Origin: Glomus cerebriforme
Lineage: Eukaryota; Glomeromycota; Glomeromycetes; Glomerales; Glomeraceae
Direction: 5' to 3'
Assembly: GCA_003550305.1 (NCBI GenBank)
Contig: QKYT01000016.1
Coordinates: 406,848-425,482 of the forward strand
Length of the DNA: 18,635 nt
Part shown: piece by piece, positions 9,592-17,342 of the stretch
Layout of the letters: every line of letters begins with the position of its first letter
How positions within the stretch are numbered: position 1 is the first letter of the stretch
The notes under the pieces: generated by a model
The model's database searches: none
What the model was told of the DNA's origin: nothing
What the model saw: only the letters and a program-made list of their open reading frames with translations
Made by a program: the position numbers and the translations under genes

Positions 9592-9850
9592 GGGATTGGA
9601 GGGAATACTCTCGGGATGGTTGATTTGGTAACTACCTCTCATTGTGAAGTAGTTTATTGGGTATATTATTATGTTAGGTTTATAACATAGTTTTATAGAT
9701 TAGTTTTTACTTTTTATAATTTTACTTTATGTAAACTAGATAATGATGAGATCCATATATTTTGTTTATGTTTATTTGTTTTATTTGTATTTCCAATCAA
9801 CTTTATTAAATAAAATATGCTGTTAATAACAAAAAAAAAAAAAAAAAAAA
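9592..9850 (+). terminator. LINE-A 3' UTR, poly(A) signal and A20 tail
   Basis: About 240 bases of AT-rich sequence contain AATAAA at 9809-9814, 16 bases before a run of 20 A (9831-9850). The arrangement matches cleavage and polyadenylation of the element transcript followed by target-primed insertion. Confidence 0.85.
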
Positions 9851-9864
9851 TCTACCAATATTGA
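9851..9864. repeat. Target-site copy 2 (between LINE-A and LINE-B)
   Basis: tctaccaatattga follows the A20 tail directly and is followed by the LINE-B leader. It lacks the extra leading tc present in copies 1 and 3. That is what one expects if LINE-A inserted two bases into the 5' duplication already made by LINE-B. Confidence 0.8.
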
Positions 9865-10110
9865 AAAAACTTCTTTTCCGTTGCTCTTCTGCCCATAAAT
9901 TTTGCAAAAGAAACTAGTGTCTTTCTCATTTTTTCAGTAAGGAAACTCTGTTTTTTTACTACATAAAACTTAAGCATTACACTTTTTTTACCCAATTATT
10001 TCTTAATAACCCAGATATTTTTTGAAGTTTTTTCCTTTGTTTTATTTTCTTTTTTAATTTTTGACTTTTTTTTCAGCATTTTTGTCAGTTTTTATCTTTT
10101 GATACTTTGA
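9865..10110 (+). promoter_or_regulatory. LINE-B T-rich 5' leader
   Basis: It starts aaaaaacttcttttccgttg, comparable with the LINE-A leader, then becomes strongly T-rich with a tttttttttcag-type tract near 10067-10077. No coding sequence is apparent. The first 70 bases align with LINE-A; beyond that the two leaders diverge. Confidence 0.55.
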
Positions 10111-10917
10111 GATTATTTTGGTCCTCTTTCTACTCCTTTCATATTTGATCATGATGATTCCTATCCTTGTATTACTCCTTCTCTTAATTTAGATGATAAT
10201 CATGATTCTCAAACTTCTGGATCGGTCGATACTATAGTAATTTCTGATCTTAATAATGATTTGTTATTATTCTCTTTCCCTATTTCTTTTAAACCCAAAT
10301 TAGTACATCATACTAAATATGTTACATCATTTAATATTTCCTTTAAATCACATAATCCTATCCCACCTAGGCATTCTGTTAGTTTTAATATTTTATACAA
10401 CCCTTGAAAAGGAAATTCTTATTTTTTATTTGAATTTGACACTGACTCTTCTAATTGGTTTATTCATACGAATAATTACCAATTCCCTTCTTTTTTACCT
10501 TCTTATGATATTTTATCCCATTGTAAGAAACCCAATGACAAATTTGCCATTTCTAAGTATTTGACTTATTTTTTCAAGTCTCAACGTTCTCTTCTTTATT
10601 TTGTACAAAACAAATACTTCAACTGTATTTGGCAACTTCTTTTGGATAAAGTTACAGCTTTTAATAACTGCTATAATTTTTTATCAACTAACAATAGACA
10701 TACCCACACTTTTATCAAATTTAGTTGGAAACTTACCACTTTTTATTTGGATCTTTATTTATTCTATCACTATACTTTTTCCTATACTTATGTTATATTT
10801 AATAATAGATTTAATTGTCATTTGTATGACTATGAACTTATTGAAATACCTGTTCCTCCTTCACAGCCACAGTTTACTGCTTCTACATACTTGTCCATCA
10901 CACAAATGGGTTATTAG
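10111..10917 (+). pseudogene. Unrecognised LINE-B coding segment, part 1
   Basis: The frame starting at 10111 is open for about 268 codons to TAG at 10915, interrupted once by TGA at 10405. It has no ATG near its beginning. The composition looks protein-like: DHDDSYP, SHNPIPPRHSVSFN, FEFDTDSSNWF, SKYLTYFFKSQRSLLYF, YDYELIEIPVPPSQPQFT. It is rich in Phe, Tyr, Asn, Ser and Leu. I see no reverse transcriptase, endonuclease, RRM, zinc-knuckle or transposase motif. A shadow frame from 10601 overlaps but is far more hydrophobic and probably not coding until about 10919. It could be a divergent ORF1-like protein, captured host sequence, or chance. Confidence 0.45.
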
Positions 10918-10918
10918 T

Positions 10919-11515
10919 AAAAGACTTAGATGGGTTTATTTAAAGTCTTTCTGCATTCATGATCCATATCATTAATTTTCTATTGAACTCTCTGATTTTA
11001 CCCAAAACTCTCTCTCTCACTCTACTTATTACAAAGCTGATACTAATATTCCTAATTCTAAATGGAATAACATTATGGCCTGCTGATCTCATTTTAATAA
11101 GAAGAATTCTTATTCATAATATAGAAAAGTTATTAATATCTTTTTTTCTTCCATTTCTACTCATTATTCTTTTATTTATCATCCTTTCACACCTAATGCT
11201 ATTTTGCATCATGGTATTTCTAACACTATTCAACCTCATCATCCCATTAAGCAAAACTTTTTTAATTCTCCTTATAATAGATCAGTCTATCTTAGCCTTC
11301 ATAATGATATCAATCGGTTGATTCTTGCTTACCCAAATGTTTTCTCTCTAATCGTTTAATAATTTATCATAAACTTCATGATGTTTACAAACTATATAAC
11401 AATACCTGTATTATTGTATGTAATATAGATAGCTTTTTACGGTCAATTGGTAATCTTCTACCTCATATTGGAAACCCTTGTTATTGGACTCCTGATATTT
11501 TTTATTTGTTAAATT
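10919..11515 (+). pseudogene. Unrecognised LINE-B coding segment, part 2
   Basis: Shifted by one frame from part 1, the protein-like reading seems to continue: KRLRWVYLKSFCIHDPYH, FSIELSDFTQNSLSHSTYY, THYSFIYHPFTPNAILHHG, NSPYNRSVYLSLHNDINR. It is broken by TAA near 10973, TGA near 11084 and TAA near 11117, then stays open for roughly 75 to 130 codons. Each of these stops could come from CAA or CGA by a single C-to-T change. The exact frame after about 11390 is uncertain. The sharp rise in polar and aromatic residues here compared with the other frames is the reason to call it coding. Confidence 0.4.
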
Positions 11516-11750
11516 AATTAAGATAGGTAATTTTTGGTATTATTTAAAGAGTAATTCTGCTTTCTGTTTTACTTTAGCTAGTTATTAATAGTTAATCTTT
11601 TATTTTATTTTCTTTATTATTTTTTTTTCTCTGTATTTTTGAGTGAACTTAATTTTTAATGGTATTCCTAAATTCTGTACTTGATACTATTTACATACAG
11701 TATTTATTTTAATAAATAAAAAAAAAATACATGAGCCTCTCAGCTCAGGA
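11516..11750 (+). other. AT-rich joint between unknown segment and LINE tail
   Basis: No coding sequence was seen. It contains aataaataaaaaaaaaatac near 11710-11730, an internal A-rich run preceded by AATAAA-like sequence. This could mark a former 3' end, and so a junction between two joined transcripts. Confidence 0.4.
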
Positions 11751-12655
11751 TTTTCTTATCTTATTCAAATGTTCAAATAGATTCTTCTTTTCAGTTTGCT
11801 TTTGATTAATTTGTTTCTTTTATTAAAATTTTCCAATTTTTATCATTAAATAGATTTTATTTTTTGGTGCCAATATTTTCACTTATAGATTGGAATTTAT
11901 CCTAGTCTGTGTTGTCTATCTTTATTTCCTGTTCAGATCTTTCTCCTTCTAAAGCACAGAAATGTTATATTGCTTGTTCTTCCTTCTGCTTTAAACTACA
12001 ATTCCTCGAATTTCCAACTATAGATTTTATACATTCTTGCCAGCCCTGTTATCTTTCACACGAACTTTTATGTTTTTTCTGTGACAAATCTCTCAAGTCG
12101 CTTCCCCATTTGGTGGCTTGTTCAGCAGCTATTTTAGCTATGAATTTTTCAAATACTTCTCCTTTACCGCATACTAATTTTCCTGATTTATTTGATCTTT
12201 TCAAATATCACCTTATGGACTTAATTATTCTTTCCTGGTCTAAATGACTTAAAAAAAACGTCATTAACTTTTCTTTATGCCATAAATTTTTTTCTCTTAC
12301 CATTTGGAATATTCCTTCTGAATCCTCTTCTAATTGGCCTCTTCTATTTCTCCAAAGCTTCATTCCACATGATCTTTTGGCTTTTCTCTTTTCCAATAAA
12401 TTTTTTGTTACTTTTGTTAAGAATCTTCTTTATCCTGCAGTAGATAATCTACAGCGTGATTTCTTAATAGCCTCTACGCTTCCTGCCAAAAACTCATTAA
12501 TGTCACGTGTTCTTGCCAATGCTACTCAAGTTTCAAGACTCCTATCGCTGACCTCAGCCTATGTTCTGAATTTGTTGGTTAAAGCATTTTCCTTAGGAAC
12601 CTTCTGGTTTAAACTATTAGACCAAATGGTTCCTCTGATGGATCTGACAGTTTGA
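11750..12655 (+). pseudogene. LINE-B ORF2 C-terminal remnant
   Basis: Homologous to LINE-A from about 8640 to 9591. The clear open frame is 11909-12655, with one TGA at 12245 where LINE-A has CGC (Arg). Shared wording includes DLSPSKAQ, LQFLEFPT, HELLCFFC, LPHLVAC, VKNLLYPAV, QRDF and LMSRVLANA. The zinc motif C-X2-C-X8-H-X3-C (12071-12121) is intact. The catalytic RNase H residues are absent, so only the C-terminal portion survives. The frame ends with TGA at 12653-12655, about 20 codons before the LINE-A stop. Its role, if any, may be as RNA sequence recognised by the enzyme rather than as protein. Confidence 0.75.
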
Positions 12656-12938
12656 AGAGTTAAGTTATGACTCTCCTTTAACTTATTTTAAGGAATTGGA
12701 GAGGATACTCTTAGGATGGTTGATCTGATTGCTACCTCTTATTGTGAAGTAGTATATTGGATATGTTTTTATATTAGGTTTATAGTATAGACATTTAGAT
12801 TAGTTTTTTACTTTTTAAATTCTTATTTTATGTAAACTAAATAGAAACAAGATCTATTTATTTTATTTATGTTTATTATTTGTATTGTTTTGAAATAATT
12901 TTATTAAATAAAATATGCTATTACAACTAAAAAAAAAA
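12656..12938 (+). terminator. LINE-B 3' UTR, poly(A) signal and A tail
   Basis: Aligns along its length with 9592-9850 of LINE-A, for example ggttgatctgattgctacct against ggttgatttggtaactacct. It contains the conserved hairpin at 12660-12685, AATAAA at 12907-12912 and about 10 A at 12929-12938. Confidence 0.85.
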
Positions 12939-12954
12939 TCTCTACCAATATTGA
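12939..12954. repeat. Target-site copy 3 (3' of LINE-B)
   Basis: tctctaccaatattga follows the A tail and continues into unique flank (tgctaaaatg), not into another LINE leader. This copy is therefore genomic target sequence and not part of the element. Confidence 0.85.
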
Positions 12955-13173
12955 TGCTAAAATGATAATTTAATTACCATTCGAATCCTCTTATTGAGAT
13001 GAATCGAATGGTATAAATTTTATTGAAATCTAATTATTAGATCATTCTTTATTTCCAAAATCTGTTAAATGTTTGTGTAGTTGTATCTTTATCAATATTA
13101 ATGTTAGAAAGATAATATTTTTACCATTTGATTTATCTTAATGCTAGAATTCGAATGGTATAAATTTTATTGA
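12939..13173. repeat. Direct repeat of the insertion target, two diverged copies
   Basis: 12939-13026 and about 13086-13173 align with an offset of 148 bp. Pairs: tctctaccaatattgatg with tctttatcaatattaatg, ataatttaattaccattcga with ataatatttttaccatttga, and an identical gaatggtataaattttattg. Each copy has inverted accattcga/tcgaatggt arms enclosing about 20 bases. The second copy carries no LINE and serves as an internal empty-site comparison. Confidence 0.75.
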
Positions 13174-13267
13174 AGTAATTTGCGATTTTATATTTTAAAT
13201 GAATCACGTAATTGGAATTGTGAAATTGATTATTTTACAATACTAATATAAATACTATTTCTAAAAA

Positions 13268-13375
13268 AATAATGACCAAATGATCAAATGACAAATAATG
13301 CAAATGACAGTCAAATGACATTTGATTATTTGGCATTTGGCATTTGGATCATTTGTGAAATGACAAAGGACAAAG
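13268..13375. repeat. Imperfect hairpin of AAATGAC/CATTTG words
   Basis: The left half repeats caaatgac and aaatgatc; the right half repeats catttgg and gatcattt in inverse orientation. The two halves could fold over roughly 45 bases each. No gene was seen. Confidence 0.6.
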
Positions 13376-13510
13376 GATTCATAATTCTTTGACCAAATAA
13401 CTTATAATCTAAAAAAAAGATTAAAATATCAGGTCATTTCTAAACACTGAAAAGATATATATTGTGAAAAATAGTTGGATGTAATACTTTTCCTAAATAA
13501 TATAAAGGAA

Positions 13511-14176
13511 TTAATTCTTGATGCATTTTAATTCAAGAAAATTAAAAAATTTATCTCTGTATAGTGGATGAAGTAAGTATGCTAAAGTATATAGATCAAT
13601 ATCAAATTATTACCAATGCTTATTAAAAAGCTTTATACATTCGTGTTTAAATTCATAATTGGAAACAAGTGGAAGTGAATTGATTTTTTGTAAGAGTTTG
13701 ATTAATTCAATAAAATAGTTTGCAAAAGATGTTTTAAATTCTAGTATTTTAACAATACATTTCACTGGCTCTAGTAAGGTATTCATGGCTTTCATATCAA
13801 TAAAAAAGGATCAGCTTCAGATAAGTTTCGTGACTTTTGAATTGAGTTTTTTCAGATTTTTTTCTAATATCTAAATTATTGTGAAAGTTAAAATACTTAT
13901 AATATAAATAATTAAGAAAATATATAATTATCCTTACTTCTTTTAATATTTACTTAAGATGCAAAATAGAATTAATACAGTTCCAAGCAGTAGTCCATCT
14001 GGTTACAATATAATTTTTTAGTCCATCCCTTTTATTTCCTTTGTAATTTTTTCATGAAGTTTCTCTTCAGCTTGATATGAATTTTTGAAATATTTAACAA
14101 TTTTGTGACATTTTAAAATTATATCAATTGCGAATGATATTTTACAAATATCAGTTGAAATTAAGTTTACATAGTG
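13511..14176 (-). pseudogene. hAT-family transposase relic
   Basis: On the minus strand, conserved blocks of hAT transposases occur in the expected order. HYVNLISTDICK with FAIDIILKCHKIVKYF reads down from 14176. Then, after a one-base shift near 14025, LKNYIVTRWTTAW followed by CINSILHLK near 13990-13940. Next LLEPVKCIVKILE (from 13795) and EFKHECIKLFNKHW (to 13613), then, past two TAA at 13607-13612, FDIDLYTLAYLLHPLYR (to 13556), ending at TAA 13511. These match the H..NL, TRW.S and AYFLHP signatures of the catalytic core. Transposases of this family cut and paste by a DDE mechanism with 8-bp duplications. The zinc-finger N-terminus, first catalytic Asp and C-terminal dimerisation region were not found, nor the element ends. 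Confidence 0.78.
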
Positions 14177-14610
14177 TTAATCTGAAACAGTTTATTATCC
14201 AAATTAACTATGAATAACTTCAGGAATACATATTTATTATTTAAAGTTACTTAGGGCAAACTTTACAGATAGTCAGTAATGAATAACTTTAAGAAGACAA
14301 TAGCTGTAAAGTATTTCACATGCAAATTGAAAGCGTAATATAAAGTTACAAAGTTTATAGACAAAATTAACATACAAGTAAACACAATTAATAATTTAGA
14401 GACTTAAAGATTTTTAGATAGGATAGTTCTTTTATTGTAGTAATTTCAAACTACAGAACTCACTATCAAGTTCTTAAGAAAAATACAGAGATATTTATAT
14501 AAAATAAAATATATATAAGTTAATAATAAATATAATAATAATAATCATCTAAATTATAAACAGTATAACATTTATCAGGTTTATAGTTAAGATCAACTAA
14601 ATCAACCTAT
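14177..14610. other. AT-rich sequence without a recognisable gene
   Basis: No extension of the hAT reading could be found here. Two similar strings, tatgaataacttcaggaa (14210) and aatgaataactttaagaa (14278), lie about 69 bases apart, and the first resembles the foldback repeat unit near 16585. Confidence 0.5.
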
Positions 14611-14613
14611 ATA

Positions 14614-14633
14614 TGTGATGCAGTAACATCACA
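14614..14633. repeat. Perfect 7-bp stem, 6-nt loop hairpin
   Basis: tgtgatg-cagtaa-catcaca. Confidence 0.65.
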
Positions 14634-14639
14634 AAGTTT

Positions 14640-14812
14640 TGAAGGTGTTGATATACACCAAAAAATGCGTTGATTAATACTATCAGTTATTTAACATGTT
14701 GTAAAATACCTGTATACTGGAGTTTATCAATACATGCAGTTAACATACGCATTTTTTTATATCAACAGTTGTTAAACACATTATATACTGTTGTGCAACA
14801 CCTATATATCAA
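14640..14812. repeat. Cluster of nested inverted repeats, MITE-like
   Basis: gttgatatacaccaaaaaat (14647-14666) followed by gcgttgat is mirrored by acgcatttttttatatcaac near 14748-14767. A second pair, gtgttgatata and tatatcaacgc, lies at the outer edges, with caacag/ctgttg inside the right part. No clear target duplication was seen, so a transposon origin is only suggested. Confidence 0.45.
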
Positions 14813-15317
14813 CGCTAAATATTTTTTTAATGTAATATAAATAGTTATTATATAATTAAAATTTTATTTATTTTAAATTTACTTATCTTATAAATATATT
14901 AAAAAATAATTTTTTTATAAATTATAATTAAAATTTTATTAAATTTATTAAAAATCTTTAAAATCAGGGTCTGGATTATTATATTGGCCAGTATTAAACA
15001 TAATTTCAGCCAAATTTGAAAATAATTTGGGTTAAAACTGTCTGATTAGTTTCAGAAAAATTTTTCTTTTAAAATATCTTGCTACTGATATCCTCTTTTT
15101 GTCACTATGAATAGATAAAGGAAGCAGCAATGACTCTTTCCCTATAGGTATTAATGATCTTTACCCATCCATAAAGGAGGAGTTTTTTGCAAAATTAATT
15201 AAAAAAAAAATTGAAATTGAAAAAGAAAAAAAAAATAAAAAAAGGCTCATTATATACTTTTTTTGTATCACATGTATCACATGATATATAGATGCCATCC
15301 AAAATGAATTAAATGAA
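14813..15317. other. AT-rich sequence without a recognisable gene
   Basis: Long A/T runs, including an A-rich block at 15195-15245. tattggccag...aatttcagcc at 14983-15013 weakly resembles, inverted, the sequence around 1821-1850. The minus-strand frame across 15161-15364 is a low-complexity product of this DNA and the minisatellite. Confidence 0.5.
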
Positions 15318-15445
15318 TTCCAAATTATTTTGTATATTTGTACATTCCAAATGTACAAACCCAAAATAATTTGTACATCCCAAATTAATTTGTATATTCC
15401 AAATTAATTTGTACATTCTAAATTAATTTATATATCCTAAAATTA
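15318..15445. repeat. About 20-bp minisatellite
   Basis: Five to six degenerate copies of ccaaattaatttgtacattc, seen as ccaaattattttgtatattt, cccaaataat-like, cccaaattaatttgtatatt and ccaaattaatttgtacattc, grading into taaattaatttatatatcc. Confidence 0.75.
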
Positions 15446-15493
15446 TACATTTTAAATAATTTATATAGTATTATAAAATATGTATACTATTTT

Positions 15494-15560
15494 ACTATAA
15501 ATTACCAGATTTTATAAAAATTACTTAATAATATATAGTAAATCAATTATAGTTTTTAAA
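15494..15560. repeat. Outer inverted-repeat arm, left
   Basis: Contains attaccagattttataaaa, ttacttaataatatata and then atcaattatagtttttaaa. Its inverse copy is at 17843-17975. Confidence 0.75.
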
Positions 15561-15561
15561 G

Positions 15562-17235
15562 GAATTTGTTTTTTATCACACCTGCGATATGTTCATGGTC
15601 ACGTTACTAAATTTTTATTGGCTAAAATTTTTTGCTATACTTGTTTTGTAACACATTAAAATCACGAAACTTTTTTTATATAATTATTTTTTTTTCTTTT
15701 GTATTTTTTTTACTACTTTGAACTTTGAAATAGTTTTGTTTTTTATTGAAGCTTTTTTTCAAATATATATTAAACCTAGGTTAGCTATAATATTCATGAA
15801 GAAAAATCACATTTTTCATAACAGTACTAATTTTGAACTTTTTATTTTTTTTGTTTACTAACATTAGGACATAATTTCAACACTTTGGACAAAGCAAATT
15901 GACTTTCTTTATTAATTGAAAGTTGTTCAACAGGTCTGAAACTGCTAGGATCTCAATTTTCACAAAGGTATAATTAATACTTATGGAGTTATTCATGTTT
16001 TTATAATAGTATTAACTTTCAAATTATTTATTTTATAATATATTTATTTAGCTTCACAATGTTTGAGCATTCTAAATTATACTTAAAAAAATGTAATTTA
16101 TTGAATTTTTTGAATACATTAAACAAACTTTTTTATTAAGATAGTTAAATTCCAAAATTTAAATACAAAACATCAAAAAGAAATATTAATAATAATTTAA
16201 GAGTAATATTTTAAAATTAAAAGACTGTATAATAATTCTAATAAAGTTAGAAATATGTAGAAATACAAGGGATAAAAGAAAGAGAAGTTAAGATACAAGT
16301 AGTTTTAAAAAACAACTTTACTTAAGCAGAAAATACTTAAAATACACTCTGAAGTTCTAGGATAAAAAAAAAATAAAATTCGTGAGTTAGTACCATTATG
16401 AAAAATGTGAATAACTTCATAAGTATTAATTATACCTTTATGAAAATTGAGATCCTAGCAGTTTTGGATCTGCTAAACAAATTCAATTAATAAAGAAAAT
16501 CAATTTATTTTGACCAAAATACTCAAAATACACTCTGAAGTTACAAAACAGATATAAAATTCGTGAGTCAGTACTATTATGAAAACTATGAATAACTTCA
16601 CAAATATTAACTGTACTTTTATGAAAATTGAGATTCTATTAGTTTCAGACTGTTCACTGAACAACTTTCAATTAATAAAGGTAGTCAAATTACTTTGACC
16701 AAAGTACCCAAATTACACTCTGAAGTTACAAAACAGAAAAATAAAATTCATAAGTCAGTACTATTATGAAAAACATGAATAACTCCATAAATATTAACTA
16801 TACCTTTATAAAAATTGAGATTCTAGCAGTTTCAGACTCGCTGAACAACTTTTAATTAATAAAGAAAGTCAATTTACTTTGTCCAAAGTGTTGAAATTAT
16901 GTCCTAATGTTAGTAAACAAAAAAATAAAAAGTTCAAAAATTAGTACTGTTATGAAAAATGTGATTTTTCTCCATGAATATTATAGCTAACCTAGGTTTA
17001 ATATATATTTGGAAAAAAGCTTCAATAAAAAACAAAACTAAAGTTCAAAGTAGTAAAAAAAAAATTAGAAGTCTGAATATTGGTTTGTTCTTTGGAAAAA
17101 AAATAAACAATTGTATAAAAAAGTTTTCATAATTTTAATCTGTTACAAAATAAAGTGTGGCAAAAAATTTTAGCCAATAAAAATCCAGTGGCGTGATCCA
17201 TACGACATATCGCAAGTGTGATAAAAAACAAAACT
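15562..17235. mobile_element. Foldback element with long terminal inverted repeats
   Basis: The left arm (15562 to about 16035) and right arm (about 16740-17235) are inverted copies. Matching landmarks from outside in: ttgttttttatcacac, tgcgatatg, ttattggctaaaatttttt, aaacctaggttagctataat, catttttcataacagtacta, gacataatttcaacactttg and ctgaaactgctaggatctca. The centre has tandem units of about 185 bp facing the same way as the right arm. There is no coding capacity. Arms of nearly 500 bp with internal tandem repeats fit foldback-type DNA elements moved by a transposase in trans. No clean target duplication was found. Confidence 0.8.
16330..16930. repeat. Tandem units of about 185 bp inside the foldback element
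   Basis: acactctgaagtt recurs at 16344, 16530 and 16715 (steps of 186 and 185). A diverged fourth unit from about 16890 (atgtcctaatgttag) merges into the right arm. Each unit also holds aaaattc.t.agt.agtac.attatga, gaataact.ca and gaaaattgaga-type blocks. One inverted unit is present in the left arm. Confidence 0.85.
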
Positions 17236-17342
17236 CTAATTTTATATATATATAAAAATATAAAAGTATATAAAAAAAACTTTACTCATACTTTACAATC
17301 AGAATATTTTTTTAGAATTTAAAAATAAAATATATTTTTTTT
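17236..17342. other. AT-rich spacer between the foldback element and the MITE
   Basis: Low-complexity TA-rich sequence with actttactcatactttacaa; nothing recognisable. Confidence 0.5.

Larger units (their letters stand above)
1895..9850 (+). mobile_element. LINE-A: near full-length non-LTR retrotransposon, inactive
   Basis: An element of about 7.96 kb, flanked by the tctaccaatattga duplication and ending in 20 A residues. Order: 119-bp leader, ORF1 (2014-3933), 35-nt spacer, ORF2 (3969-9591), 3' untranslated region with AATAAA at 9809-9814, and the A tail. ORF2 carries an apurinic-type endonuclease, reverse transcriptase, RNase H and a C-terminal zinc motif. Endonuclease plus RNase H points to the I/Tad side of LINE diversity, but I did not resolve the clade. 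Its GC content is visibly above the flanks and the coding strand is rich in C and T. At least seven frameshifts and about a dozen premature stops make it non-functional as it stands. The intact 5' end means it was not truncated on insertion. Confidence 0.93.
9865..12938 (+). mobile_element. LINE-B: chimeric, probably non-autonomous LINE
   Basis: An element of about 3.07 kb whose 5' leader (from 9865) and last 1.2 kb (from about 11750) are related to LINE-A, ending in AATAAA (12907-12912) and about 10 A. It has no endonuclease, reverse transcriptase or complete RNase H. The middle, 10111-11515, is unrelated to LINE-A and partly open. Because both ends are present it is not a 5'-truncated copy. 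It resembles non-autonomous LINE derivatives that borrow the enzyme of a partner. The tail has many substitutions relative to LINE-A, so it was not copied from this LINE-A. Confidence 0.8.

Noticed and set aside
10959..11321. Plus-strand 120-residue hydrophobic frame in LINE-B, resembling a membrane protein
   Set aside because: Its Leu/Ile-rich composition is what T-rich DNA gives in an off frame; the neighbouring frame is more polar and continues the upstream reading.
12208..12396. Minus-strand 62-residue frame
   Set aside because: Antisense to the LINE-B tail, which aligns with LINE-A ORF2 on the plus strand.
1878..12954. LTR retrotransposon with tctaccaatattga as repeat ends
   Set aside because: The repeated string is only 14-16 bp, elements end in poly(A), and ORF2 has endonuclease and RNase H of LINE type with no integrase or protease.
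15161..15364. Minus-strand 67-residue hydrophobic frame
   Set aside because: Arises from an A-rich block and the start of the minisatellite; no motif or conservation visible.
15318..15445. CRISPR-like array
   Set aside because: The repeats are directly adjacent and degenerate with no unique spacers, and the DNA is eukaryotic; it is a minisatellite.
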